Below are positions 54,074-62,604 of a DNA stretch of 64,000 nt, piece after piece. Every line of letters starts with the position of its first letter. Position 1 is the first letter of the stretch. The stretch is taken from contig CALUYO010000001.1 of the NCBI GenBank assembly GCA_944325005.1, forward strand, positions 1 through 64,000, given 5' to 3'. The translations under genes were made by a program, and so were the position numbers. This DNA is from Candidatus Gastranaerophilales bacterium (GTDB lineage Bacteria; Cyanobacteriota; Vampirovibrionia; Gastranaerophilales; Gastranaerophilaceae). Below the pieces are notes generated by a model. It did not search any database and was not told where the DNA came from. It saw only the letters and a program-made list of their open reading frames with translations.

Positions 54074-54925
54074 TTAATTATTTATAGCGAACTTTATTTG
54101 ATTTAATAGGATAAATTCTTTTTTATGCTTGTAATATTTAGTTTTTACCAGTGTAAGTCCGAAAAGTTTGAATTTTTTTACGTCTGTAAAGTAATGGTCG
54201 AGGTTAACATTTTTTTCTTTTAGAAAGTGCATCATTTTTTCTTTTGTATATTTGGAATCCTTAGTTTTCTTTTCGGATTTTGTTTTGACTATGGAATGCG
54301 GATTTGTCCAGTAGTTATAATATACGTTCGGAACAGTAACAAGACTTTTCATACACACAAGTGCCTGAGCGGTGAACTGTCTATCTTCAAAATATACATC
54401 GGGTTCAAAATCTATATTATATTCTCTCAGGGCTTGTAGCCTATAAATTTTGTTCCATACATAGCATTTATCGGGTACATCACAGAGAACAAATTTTTTG
54501 TTTGTATCTGTTGTATATTCCTCTTTTTCAATTTTGAGATGATACTTCCATTTGTATGTCCTTAATCGTTTAATTCCGCAAACGGCAATATCTGCGTTGT
54601 ATTTTTCAGCAGTATTATAAAGTTTTTCGAAGAAATCTAAATCTACCCAGTCGTCGGCATCTATAAAACCTGCATACTTCCCTGAGGCGATGGCTAATCC
54701 TTTATTTCTGGAGCGTGAAAGTCCGGAATTTAATTGGGTAATTATTTTTATTCTTTTGTCTTTTCCTGCAAAATGGTTTAATATCTCCGGACTCCGGTCT
54801 GTAGAACCGTCGTTGACACATATTATCTCCAAATCTTTAAAAGTCTGGTTAATTATGCTGTTTAAACATTTGTCAAGAAATTTTTCAGCGTTGTATACCG
54901 GAACAATAACACTTATTTTTGCCAT
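54074..54925 (-). CDS. Glycosyltransferase family 2
   Basis: The 283-aa protein has the GT-A start ISVIVPVYNAEKFLDKCLNSI, NDGSTDRS and the metal motif FIDADDW, then VYFEDRQFTA. The C-terminus is Lys-rich. It would add a sugar to a surface glycan; donor and acceptor are unknown. AAGGATTAG lies before the ATG. No other glycan genes are next to it. Confidence 0.87.
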   Translation of the reverse strand: MAKISVIVPVYNAEKFLDKCLNSIINQTFKDLEIICVNDGSTDRSPEILNHFAGKDKRIKIITQLNSGLSRSRNKGLAIASGKYAGFIDADDWVDLDFFEKLYNTAEKYNADIAVCGIKRLRTYKWKYHLKIEKEEYTTDTNKKFVLCDVPDKCYVWNKIYRLQALREYNIDFEPDVYFEDRQFTAQALVCMKSLVTVPNVYYNYWTNPHSIVKTKSEKKTKDSKYTKEKMMHFLKEKNVNLDHYFTDVKKFKLFGLTLVKTKYYKHKKEFILLNQIKFAINN

Positions 54926-54988
54926 TTAACTAATCCTTATATTGAAAATGTATGTTAAATTTCTAAATTATAATATGAAATTCTATAT

Positions 54989-55051
54989 ATTAATTAGATA
55001 AATGTCAATATAATTCATTAAATTAATTAGTAATAAATCTTGAATTAATTA
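54989..55051. promoter_or_regulatory. Repeated ATTAATTA sites before XRE gene
   Basis: ATTAATTA occurs at 54989, 55022 and 55044, spaced 33 and 22 nt (whole helical turns). It may be an autoregulatory operator, but the sequence is simple and AT-rich. Confidence 0.4.
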
Positions 55052-55073
55052 ATAAACTGTATATAAGTGGAAT

Positions 55074-55385
55074 ATGTTTAAACAAAAATTTGCAGATAAC
55101 TTGAGAAATTTAAGAAAAGCCCGAAAGCTCACGCAGGAGCAACTTGCGGAACTTGTCGGGGTTGATTTCCGCTATATTTCTTTTATGGAAAATGCCAGAA
55201 GCTTTCCTTCATGCGAATTGATAGAGAAACTTGCAAATGCCTTGAATGTTAGTTATTCTGAGATGTTTTCATTTGATGAAATATTAACAAGACGACAATA
55301 CGAAGAACAGATTTGTGAAATTATAAAACTGTTGGATGATAAAAATTTGCAAATTCTTTTTAAAGTTGCAAAAGGCTTAATCTAA
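55074..55385 (+). CDS. XRE-family HTH regulator
   Basis: The 103-aa protein has an HTH_3 at about 6-66 (LRNLRKARKLTQEQLAELV; YISFMENARSFPSCELIEKLANAL) and a short helical tail. TATAAG ends 6 nt before the ATG. Together with the genes near 30 kb and 51 kb it makes four small XRE proteins in this window. Confidence 0.85.
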   Translation: MFKQKFADNLRNLRKARKLTQEQLAELVGVDFRYISFMENARSFPSCELIEKLANALNVSYSEMFSFDEILTRRQYEEQICEIIKLLDDKNLQILFKVAKGLI

Positions 55386-55386
55386 C

Positions 55387-55668
55387 TTATTTTTGTCCGA
55401 AGAATTTTTTTAATGTCATTATAATTTGTTCAATTAATTTTGAAAGATAAGGTTTTTCTTCAGGCATTTCAGGCTCTTTGTCAAATGTAAAGATATCGCC
55501 TTCATCTTTTTTCATAAAGATACTTTCGTCAAGATATCTTCTTTCCTTTTTTTCTTCCTTTTCCCCTTGAGCCATATAACCGAGATTGCCGGCACCACCG
55601 TCATTTTGCATGGATGCTGCTGCCTTGATTACCGGTTTTGTGCTCAAAACATTTACATCGAAACTCAT
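55387..55668 (-). CDS. Small protein of unknown function
   Basis: The 93-aa protein is polar, with a Lys/Glu-rich middle (GEKEEKKERRYLDE) and a C-terminal amphipathic helix (YLSKLIEQIIMTLKKFFGQK). No signal peptide. AAAGGGTAAAAGTC lies upstream of the ATG. It converges on the XRE gene with one base between. No family recognised. Confidence 0.55.
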   Translation of the reverse strand: MSFDVNVLSTKPVIKAAASMQNDGGAGNLGYMAQGEKEEKKERRYLDESIFMKKDEGDIFTFDKEPEMPEEKPYLSKLIEQIIMTLKKFFGQK

Positions 55669-55724
55669 GACTTTTACCCTTTATATTTTTCCCTTATATA
55701 TATAAAGTGTTTTTCATGAAGAAA

Positions 55725-55751
55725 TGTTACAAAAATGCAAAAATTGTAACA
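55725..55751. promoter_or_regulatory. Inverted repeat TGTTACA...TGTAACA
   Basis: A perfect 7-bp inverted repeat with a 13-nt spacer lies upstream of the minus-strand gene at 55387-55668. It could be a regulator site; nothing else supports it. Confidence 0.35.
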
Positions 55752-55767
55752 AAAAATTTACAATATG

Positions 55768-56355
55768 TTAATCACTGAATTTTAAAACACTCTGGCATTT
55801 GAAACCTATTTCAAATAAGTCTCGTTTTCTGATTGCTGCAGAAATATCCGGTTTATAAAGCGGATTTTCGCCGGTTAAAATAAGTTCGGCTATTTTATTC
55901 TTTTTATCATAATTAATTTTTATTTTTTCTATAAGATTAAAGTCGCCCTTGCCTAATCCGTCAGCGAGCTTTAATATCCCGCCGAGACGTTTTACTGTTT
56001 TACGGTCTTTTTTCTCAAATGTGCTATAAACTTCATGTTCATTTTTATCCGGAAGTCCTCCTCTGTGATAACGACATATACAGCCTATAATCTTTGTGTC
56101 TCTGTCGTCAAATCCTTCAAGACCATTTTCAATTATCATTTTCATACTGTGTTTATTATGACTTTTTTCTTCTATAAAATACCCGATATCATGCAAGAGA
56201 GATGCTGCTGATAAGTATTGGCGCTCTTTAGAACTCATATCATGTAGTTTTTGATCTGCTTCATCAAAAATCATCATTGCAATTCTTTTTACCTCAAATG
56301 CATGTGAGGTATTTTTTGAAAATTTATTAAGCATTTCTTCAGCAGACAATTTCAT
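55768..56355 (-). CDS. HD-domain phosphohydrolase
   Basis: The 195-aa protein (start MKLSAEEML; a longer start at 56376 is possible) has an HD fold with H near the N-terminus (TSHAFEVKRIA), HD in LLHDIGY, and CRYHRGGLPD, KLADGLGKGD as in the C-terminal domain of Ppx/GppA-type proteins. It may act on a nucleotide or polyphosphate. It diverges from a diguanylate cyclase, which hints at nucleotide signalling. Confidence 0.8.
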   Translation of the reverse strand: MKLSAEEMLNKFSKNTSHAFEVKRIAMMIFDEADQKLHDMSSKERQYLSAASLLHDIGYFIEEKSHNKHSMKMIIENGLEGFDDRDTKIIGCICRYHRGGLPDKNEHEVYSTFEKKDRKTVKRLGGILKLADGLGKGDFNLIEKIKINYDKKNKIAELILTGENPLYKPDISAAIRKRDLFEIGFKCQSVLKFSD

Positions 56356-56414
56356 AATTCCAGTTAATTTTATCAAAAAAATGGATTACCGGCAATTTTT
56401 TTGATATTATAAAT

Positions 56415-57080
56415 ATGGTTATGGAAAATATTAATATTAATAATGCGGATTTTGAAATCCCCTCTGATGTATTAGATAAAATTCAGCAGAATATACAGGA
56501 TATTATTGAGAGTTTTGATATTCCTGACAGTAATAAAATGGAAGTTATAAAAAAAATTAACTTCATGTATACACAGACAAAGCAAATGTCTGTTACGGAT
56601 CCTTTGACCGGACTTTATAACCGGCGACATTTTGAAACAAGCCTTGAACGTGAATATATGAGGGCCCGGAGATATAACAGCGCTTTAAGTCTTGCTGTTG
56701 TTGATATTGATTTTTTTAAAAAAGTGAATGATGTTTATGGTCATTCTTGCGGGGATTATGTTTTGAAAGAAGCGGCTTATCACATGATTAATACTTTCAG
56801 AAAAACTGATATGATATTCAGATATGGCGGAGAAGAGTTTGTAATAATTCTTACGGAAACTTCTGCGAATAATGCTTTAATTCCTCTGGAAAGGCTCCGC
56901 AAATCAATTGAGGATTATAGCTTCAGATACCATGGAGAAAAACTTAAAATTACAATAAGCATCGGATGCAGTTCAAATACACAGTTTGAAACACCGTGGG
57001 AAATGTTTGATGATGCTGATAAAGCATTATATAATGCAAAAAACAGCGGTCGTAATTGTATTAAGCCGGCTGTACAATAG
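56415..57080 (+). CDS. Diguanylate cyclase (GGDEF)
   Basis: The 221-aa protein has a short helical N-terminus (about 1-55) and a full GGDEF domain (DPLTGLYNRRHF; DIDFFKKVND; FRYGGEEF; SIGCS). An RxxD inhibitory site (RKTD) lies 5 residues before GGEEF. It should make c-di-GMP from GTP. No sensor domain. Either the ATG at 56415 or 56421 may be used; a TATAAA box lies just before. Confidence 0.9.
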   Translation: MVMENININNADFEIPSDVLDKIQQNIQDIIESFDIPDSNKMEVIKKINFMYTQTKQMSVTDPLTGLYNRRHFETSLEREYMRARRYNSALSLAVVDIDFFKKVNDVYGHSCGDYVLKEAAYHMINTFRKTDMIFRYGGEEFVIILTETSANNALIPLERLRKSIEDYSFRYHGEKLKITISIGCSSNTQFETPWEMFDDADKALYNAKNSGRNCIKPAVQ

Positions 57081-57112
57081 AAATAAGTCAATATTAAAGA
57101 TAGGATGTAATT

Positions 57113-57460
57113 ATGGTTAGAAAAATTTGTAAACTTTTTATTATGATGTTTCTGTTAACAGGTGTTGTTTCTGCCGAAGAATTTACACAGGTCCATGCAG
57201 AGCATATACTTGTGAAAACTGCTGCTGAAGCCCAGCAGATTAAAAAAGATATAGATAACGGAGGAGATTTTGAATCTTATGCCAGGATGTATTCTATTTG
57301 CCCTTCCGGACGAAATGGCGGTGATTTAGGATATTTCGGGCAGGGACAGATGGTTAAGGAATTTGAAAAGGCCGCTTTTAATACTCCGGTAGGAGAAGTT
57401 TCAAATCCTGTTTATACACAGTTTGGATGGCATTTAATTAAGGTATTGGATAAAAAATAG
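57113..57460 (+). CDS. Periplasmic parvulin-type peptidyl-prolyl isomerase
   Basis: The 115-aa protein has a signal peptide (about 1-20, ending VVSA) and a single rotamase domain (VHAEHILVKT; FESYARMYSICPSGRNGGDLGYFG; VGEVSNPVYTQFGWHLIKV). It would help fold exported proteins, working with the Skp-like chaperone. Weak GATAGG ribosome site. It lies 32 nt after the GGDEF gene. Confidence 0.9.
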   Translation: MVRKICKLFIMMFLLTGVVSAEEFTQVHAEHILVKTAAEAQQIKKDIDNGGDFESYARMYSICPSGRNGGDLGYFGQGQMVKEFEKAAFNTPVGEVSNPVYTQFGWHLIKVLDKK

Positions 57461-57492
57461 AAAAAAAGAAGCTTTTAAAAGCTTCTTTTTTT
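57461..57492. terminator. Bidirectional terminator
   Basis: AAAAAAAGAAGCTTTT pairs with AAAAGCTTCTTTTTTT, a 16-bp stem with no loop bases between arms. Confidence 0.85.
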
Positions 57493-57879
57493 CTATCCAC
57501 CTATTCTTATATATTTCCCATCACCTTGCTGTGGGGGCTTTTGTTCCTGATTTTGTTTTGTTTTTTCTAATTCTTGTTGTAACTTTTCCTGTTTTTTGAT
57601 AAGTTTTTGCATTTTTTTCATAGCTTTAACTTCTCCGGCAGGTTTGTTAAATGTTTCAGGATTTAGAGTAACCATTTTTTCCCAGCATCCGGGAACATTT
57701 GATTTTTCTCCGCAAATACAATTTCTCCATGTTTCACCTGTTTTTTTATCAACAAGAATAGTCAGCATATTGCTTCCTGTTACAACATCATATCTGTTTT
57801 TAGAGTTATTGTTTGTAATCTGAAACCACATTGTTGCAAGAATTAAAACTGCAAGTGCGATTAGAATATTTTCTTTCAT
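57493..57879 (-). CDS. Small membrane-anchored protein of unknown function
   Basis: The 128-aa protein (start MKENILIALAVLILA behind GGAGAG; reading to 57954 is not supported) has one N-terminal membrane helix. A beta-like part with three cysteines follows (TWRNCICGEKSNVPGCWEKM), then a Lys/Gln coiled coil and a Pro/Gln tail. Likely faces the periplasm. No family recognised. Confidence 0.6.
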   Translation of the reverse strand: MKENILIALAVLILATMWFQITNNNSKNRYDVVTGSNMLTILVDKKTGETWRNCICGEKSNVPGCWEKMVTLNPETFNKPAGEVKAMKKMQKLIKKQEKLQQELEKTKQNQEQKPPQQGDGKYIRIGG

Positions 57880-58011
57880 AAAATCTCTCCTTTTTCTTAC
57901 TGTGTTTATTATACATATAAAGTTTAGTATTATCAAGTGATATATTATACTCAAGGGTAATGAAAATCTGCAGGCTGCAATTTAAAATGTTTATGTAGAA
58001 AGGAAAATATT

Positions 58012-58359
58012 ATGGTTTTACTTTTACGTTGGATACTGTTTGCATTGGCGATAATTTTTGTAGCCTGGCTTGTACCTGGAATAGAAGTAAGTAACTTTCA
58101 GAGTGCTATGCTTGTAACCGTTATTATAGCTCTTATAAATATATTTATAAGACCGCTTATAGTATTTATCACGCTACCGATTAATATTCTGACTCTCGGT
58201 CTTTTTACTCTGATTGTAAATGCTTTACTTTTTATGCTTGCGGGTTATATTGCTCCAGGTGTAGAAGTTGACGGCTTTTTAAGCGCATTTCTGGGCTCGG
58301 TTGTTCTTGCATTTCTCGGTCTTATCATTAATATGGTTACACTCAATAATGCAGACTAA
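58012..58359 (+). CDS. Phage holin IV-like (DUF360) membrane protein
   Basis: The 115-aa protein has four hydrophobic segments and the pattern of the Phage_holin_4_2/YvlD-like family (LVPGIEVSNFQSAMLV; NIFIRPLIVFITLPINILTLGLF; APGVEVDGFLSAFLGS). Despite the name, members are common chromosomal membrane proteins. No phage genes are near. AAAGGAAA precedes the ATG. Confidence 0.82.
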   Translation: MVLLLRWILFALAIIFVAWLVPGIEVSNFQSAMLVTVIIALINIFIRPLIVFITLPINILTLGLFTLIVNALLFMLAGYIAPGVEVDGFLSAFLGSVVLAFLGLIINMVTLNNAD

Positions 58360-58388
58360 AAAAGCTCCGTTTTAACGGAGCTTTTTTA
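58358..58388 (+). terminator. Hairpin terminator
   Basis: AAAAAGCTCCGTT pairs with AACGGAGCTTTTTT. Confidence 0.88.
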
Positions 58389-58403
58389 TGATAAACTTTT
58401 TTT

Positions 58404-59426
58404 ATGAAAGCTTTAATCTGTAAAAATGGGAAAATTGAGATGGTCGAAAAACCTTTGCCGGTTATTCAACGACATACAGATGCTGTTATAAAAGTTACTT
58501 TGTCTTCAATTTGTACAAGCGATTTGCATATAATTCACGGTTGTGTACCTGCTGCAAAAGACGGAGTTGTACTCGGGCATGAATTTGTCGGGGAAGTTGT
58601 TGAAGCTGGTAGTGCTGTCAAAAATTTTAAAAAAGGTGACAGGGTATCGGTTAATTGTGAGACTTTTTGCGGGGAATGTTTTTTTTGTAAACGTGGGTTT
58701 ATAAATAACTGTATTGACGGAGGCTGGGAGCTTGGTTGTAAAATTGACGGCTGTCAGGCTGAGTATGTGAGAGTGCCTTTCGCGGATAACGGACTAACAA
58801 AATTACCGGATAGTGTAAGTTATGAAAATGCGTTATTTGTTGGAGATATTTTATCAAGCGGTTACTGGGGTGCTGAGCTTTGTGAAATAAAAAGAGGTGA
58901 CACTATTGCAGTAATCGGAGCCGGACCTGTCGGACTTTGTGCTATGCAATGCGCAAAACTTTCGGGTGCTGGAAAAATTATTGCAATTGATATTAATGAG
59001 CAAAGGCTTGAGCTTGCAAAAAATCTTGGTTTTGCAGACTTTATATTCAAACCTGAAAATTGCGAAGAAAAGATTAGAACAATTACAAAATACGGCGTAG
59101 ATGCTGTAATTGAGGCTGCAGGCGGAGAAAATACATTTGAAATTGCGTATAAAATTGCGCGTCCTAATGCGGTTGTTGCTCTTGTTGCTATGTATGAAAA
59201 AAATCAAATTCTTCCCTTGCCGGAAATGTATGGAAAGAATTTGATTTTTAAAACCGGCGGTGTTGACGCTGTTCACTCTAAGGATCTTGTTAATTTGATT
59301 TGCGAAGGTAAAATAACAACTGATTTTTTAATTACACACAGATTTTCTTTTGACAGTATAAAAGATGCTTATAGACTTTTTGAGGAAAAATCTGAAAATT
59401 GTCTAAAAATCGCGCTTCAATATTAA
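58404..59426 (+). CDS. Zinc-dependent alcohol dehydrogenase
   Basis: The 340-aa MDR protein has catalytic zinc ligands (ICTSDLH, GHEFVGEV), a structural-zinc loop with four cysteines (CGECFFCKRGFINNC plus CETF), and the NAD loop VIGAGPVGLCAM. It may oxidise a polyol or secondary alcohol. A TATGAT box lies near the ATG and no Shine-Dalgarno is visible. The stop overlaps the broken esterase by 4 nt. Confidence 0.9.
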   Translation: MKALICKNGKIEMVEKPLPVIQRHTDAVIKVTLSSICTSDLHIIHGCVPAAKDGVVLGHEFVGEVVEAGSAVKNFKKGDRVSVNCETFCGECFFCKRGFINNCIDGGWELGCKIDGCQAEYVRVPFADNGLTKLPDSVSYENALFVGDILSSGYWGAELCEIKRGDTIAVIGAGPVGLCAMQCAKLSGAGKIIAIDINEQRLELAKNLGFADFIFKPENCEEKIRTITKYGVDAVIEAAGGENTFEIAYKIARPNAVVALVAMYEKNQILPLPEMYGKNLIFKTGGVDAVHSKDLVNLICEGKITTDFLITHRFSFDSIKDAYRLFEEKSENCLKIALQY

Positions 59427-60382
59427 TTGTGTAAGGCTCGTTTGAGGAATTTACACAGGAGTTTATAGGCTGCTTTTGTTGCTTTACTGTCCCGAAGAGC
59501 ATTCAAAAGAATAAAATCATGACATGTGTTGTTAATTCTTACACAGGCCGTATCTACTCCTGCTTCAATAAGTTTACGGGCATATGCTTCTCATTCATCT
59601 CTCAATACGTCATTTTCCGCAGTTATTATTAATGCCGGCGGAAGCCCTTTTAAATCATCAATTTCTGCCTTCAGAGGAGATACATAAATATCTTTGCGCT
59701 GTTCTTTTTCCGGTGTATAACAATTCCAGAAATATTCCATTGCTTTTTTGGTCAGCCACGGCCCGTCTTTGAATTCTTTATATGATTGTGAGTTCATTCC
59801 TGCATCTGTAACAGGATAAATTAGAGCCTGAAATAATAATTTAGGGCCGCCTTCTTTTTTTATCTTAATTGCGGCGGCAGCTGCCATATTCCCCCCGGCA
59901 CTGTCGCCCGCTATTGCTATACGCTGTGTATCAATATTATTTTCGCTTCCGTTTTCTTCAAAGTATTTAATTGCCGCATAAATTTGATTTAATGCATCAG
60001 GATATTGAAATTCAGGAGAACGCGGGTAATTTATAAATGCTACAACTGATTTTGTATGATTTGCAATCGTTTTTATAGTCATATCATACGCGTCTGCATC
60101 TCCCATTACCCATCCGCCGCCATGGCAGTAAATTATTACAGGCAGTTTTTCTTCATTATGATTTTGCGGACGTACGAGCCTGATACTTATATCACCTGCA
60201 ATTGTGCTAAAAATTGTTATGTCCTCTGTGTATGCTTCTATTGGAGTATAAAATTCTTTTTGCAGATCACATAAAAATTCTCTTGCGTCCTCCGGCGAAA
60301 TTTCATAAAGCGGTTTTCCGCCTCTTGATTTTATATCATCCGTAAAAACTTGTGTTATCTGATCCAAATGTACTTCTGTCAT
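59423..60382 (-). pseudogene. Alpha/beta esterase (HSL family) with premature TGA
   Basis: Start at 60382 (MTEVHLDQITQ, AAGGAGGG upstream). The reading frame has HGGGW, GDSAGGN (nucleophile) and ENDVLRDE, the expected end of the acid motif. TGA (59591-59593) then falls where relatives have Gly (RDEGEAYARKL). After it the frame stays open for 55 codons, EAYARKLIEAGVD onward, including the His motif CHDF, to TAA at 59423. The truncated form (263 aa) lacks the catalytic His. Probably a recent nonsense mutation. Confidence 0.85.
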
Positions 60383-60518
60383 AATCCCTCCTTTTTTTCT
60401 AAGCATTTGATAAAAGATTACTTTTTGGCATTACCTGTAAGTATATTTTTTTTGAAATTTATTTTTGTTAAGCCGGCTAATATAGTTTTGTAAATAATTG
60501 TTTAATTATGTTATAGCT

Positions 60519-61232
60519 ATGAAAAAAGTAATAATCTTATTTCTTATTCTATTTGTTGGAATATCTGTTTGGGCACAGGATTGTCAATGTGAAGAACAGG
60601 TTCTTGCGCGTGAACATATGTTTTGTGAAAAAGGTGCTTTAAGTAACAATGTTACTATTACAAATTTGCGTAATATAATTTGTAAAGGAAATGTTTTTAA
60701 AGTCGCATTTGATTGTAAATTCTGGTCAGAATGTGCAAAGGCGGGTGAAAGAGTTAATTTTTCTGTTCCTGGAGCAATTTATACTCAGGAAGGAACTTTG
60801 CTAATTCCGGCCTGTTCAAAAGTTGTAGGAACTGTTATAAGAATAGAAAAACAAAGAATGCCAAATAAAAATGCACGTGTTTACTTAAATTTTGAATGCT
60901 TAATTCTTCCTGACGGCACAGCAGTTGAAATGTCTGCAAAACCTTTGACAAAAGATTCTTCTCTAAAGGAAGGTCCTTGGCATACTGCAGGAAAACTCTT
61001 TAGTTATACTCTCGGGCTTGGTATTGTAGGTGCAGGTGCCGGTACGGGTTTTGCTTTTATTCCAAACCCGGCAAAGCTTGGTGTCGGTTATGCAATTGGG
61101 ATTCCGGTTGGTACAACTGTCGGTTTAATTACTGGGTTGATAACCCCCGGACTTAAATATCATGCAAAAGCTGGAGAAGAAATTCCTATTATATTATGTG
61201 AAGATTTATGTATAAATAAACAGTGCCAATGA
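60519..61232 (+). CDS. Secreted protein of unknown function with Gly-rich hydrophobic end
   Basis: The 237-aa protein (start MKKVIILFLILFVG; an upstream ATG at 60498 is less likely) has a signal peptide ending VWAQ, a Cys-containing mature part (DCQCEEQ; ISKVVGTVIRIEKQRMP-like beta segment), and two glycine-rich hydrophobic stretches (about 160-205) that look membrane-inserting. The last residues are Cys-rich (CEDLCINKQC). No family recognised. Confidence 0.62.
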   Translation: MKKVIILFLILFVGISVWAQDCQCEEQVLAREHMFCEKGALSNNVTITNLRNIICKGNVFKVAFDCKFWSECAKAGERVNFSVPGAIYTQEGTLLIPACSKVVGTVIRIEKQRMPNKNARVYLNFECLILPDGTAVEMSAKPLTKDSSLKEGPWHTAGKLFSYTLGLGIVGAGAGTGFAFIPNPAKLGVGYAIGIPVGTTVGLITGLITPGLKYHAKAGEEIPIILCEDLCINKQCQ

Positions 61233-61274
61233 TTATTTTTGTAGTAAAATTATGTTGTAAATTTTATAAACCAT

Positions 61275-61346
61275 AGCGGCATCGTCTAGAGGTTAGGATA
61301 GCAGATTCTCATTCTGTTGACACGGGTTCAATTCCCGTTGCCGCCG
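61275..61346 (+). tRNA. tRNA-Glu (CTC)
   Basis: Anticodon stem GCAGA/TCTGT encloses loop TTCTCAT with anticodon CTC. D arm TAGAGGTTAGGATA and T arm ACGGG-TTCAATT-CCCGT are normal. The acceptor stem pairs GCGGCA with TGCCGC, but the first base is A opposite C, a mismatch where G is usual. CCA is not encoded. A terminator follows directly. Confidence 0.9.
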
Positions 61347-61376
61347 AAAAAACAGGCTTATTAGCCTGTTTTTTTA
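61347..61376 (+). terminator. tRNA-Glu terminator
   Basis: AAAACAGGCT pairs with AGCCTGTTTT, with a T run. Confidence 0.88.
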
Positions 61377-61505
61377 ATTTGAGAGAATTAGATAATAATT
61401 AGGCAGGATCAGGTCTTTATAAAATTCAAAAATACTTAATAATACTATTATAAGATTTTATATAGTGTTATAACAGCGTTTATTACGCAAGAAAGGGTAC
61501 TGTTT

Positions 61506-62528
61506 ATGAACATGAAAAAGATTTTTACAATAGGAATTGCTGCTATTGCTTGTGTAACTCTTGGAGCTTTTAAAGCTTTTGCATCTGCACCGCCTTCTCA
61601 TAGTGATAAAGTAACGGTAAAAAAAGTTAAGTTTAAAAACAGAATAGACATAACTGTTGTTGGAAATTTGTATACCCCTAAAGATATTGATAAAAATAAA
61701 AAATATCCTGCAGTAATTGTAGGACACCCGTTTGGCGGGGTGAAAGAACAAACTGCCGGACTGTATGCACAAAAACTTGCAGAAAGAGGTTATATAACTC
61801 TTGCTTTTGATGCTTCTTTTTACGGTGAAAGCGGCGGGACTCCAAGAAAAATAGAGGTTCCTGAAATCCGCGTTGAAGATTACAGCGCTGCCGTTGACTT
61901 TATGAGCAATTATCCTCTTGTTGACGGGGATAAAATCGGAGTAATCGGGATTTGCGGCGGCGGCGGATATTCGGTCAGCGCGGCACAAATTGACCATCGT
62001 ATAAAAGCTGTTGCAACTGTAAGCATGTATGATATGGGCAGAGCCAGAAGACAGGGTGTCGGCGATACCGTATCTTATGAAGACAGAATGAAAACTCTTG
62101 ATGAAATAGGAAGACAAAGAACACTTGAATTTAGAGGCGGAAAGAGAAAAGATATAAGAGCTTTGCCTGTAAAAGTAGATGAAAATACTCCGCAATATGC
62201 AAGAGAATTTATTGCTTATTATGAAAATCCTGAACGCGGTTATCACCCGAACTCTGACGGCTGGTATTCATATACAAGTCTTGCTCCTATGATGAACTTT
62301 TTCCCGTTTGCGCAAATTGAAACAATTTCACCGCGTCCTGTATTGTTTATAGTTGGAGAAAATGCCGTATCAAAATATTTTAGCGATGATGCTTACTCAA
62401 AAGCAGCTGAACCGAAGGAGCTTTTTGTTATTAAAGATGCGACACATGTTGATTTATATGACGTCCCGCAATATATGGGGCAGGCTCTTGATAAGTTGGA
62501 TTCTTACTTTAAACAATATTTAAAATAG
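61506..62528 (+). CDS. Secreted dienelactone-hydrolase-like alpha/beta hydrolase
   Basis: The 340-aa protein has a signal peptide (about 1-27) and the alpha/beta hydrolase set VGHPFGGVKEQ, GICGGGGYS (nucleophile Cys as in dienelactone hydrolases) and KDATHVDLYD (His). The Asp of the triad is probably in the FIVGENAVSKYFSDD region. Exported, substrate unknown. AAGAAAGGG lies before the ATG. Confidence 0.85.
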   Translation: MNMKKIFTIGIAAIACVTLGAFKAFASAPPSHSDKVTVKKVKFKNRIDITVVGNLYTPKDIDKNKKYPAVIVGHPFGGVKEQTAGLYAQKLAERGYITLAFDASFYGESGGTPRKIEVPEIRVEDYSAAVDFMSNYPLVDGDKIGVIGICGGGGYSVSAAQIDHRIKAVATVSMYDMGRARRQGVGDTVSYEDRMKTLDEIGRQRTLEFRGGKRKDIRALPVKVDENTPQYAREFIAYYENPERGYHPNSDGWYSYTSLAPMMNFFPFAQIETISPRPVLFIVGENAVSKYFSDDAYSKAAEPKELFVIKDATHVDLYDVPQYMGQALDKLDSYFKQYLK

Positions 62529-62552
62529 ATAACTGTCACTGCTCTCTATTAT

Positions 62553-62604
62553 AAAAACTAACAATTTTCGTATATAAAATTTTTACGATTATTGTTAGTT
62601 TTTT
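62553..62604. terminator. Long bidirectional hairpin terminator
   Basis: AAAAACTAACAAT (62553-62565) pairs with ATTGTTAGTTTTT (62590-62602), loop of 24 nt, T-rich on both sides. Confidence 0.7.

Noticed and set aside
58012-58359. Prophage remnant (holin)
   Set aside because: The DUF360 family is common on chromosomes and no other phage genes are present.
59591-59593. TGA read as glycine (code 25) in the esterase
   Set aside because: TGA ends other intact genes here, such as those stopping at 8019, 15201 and 61232, so a code change is unlikely; a nonsense mutation is simpler.
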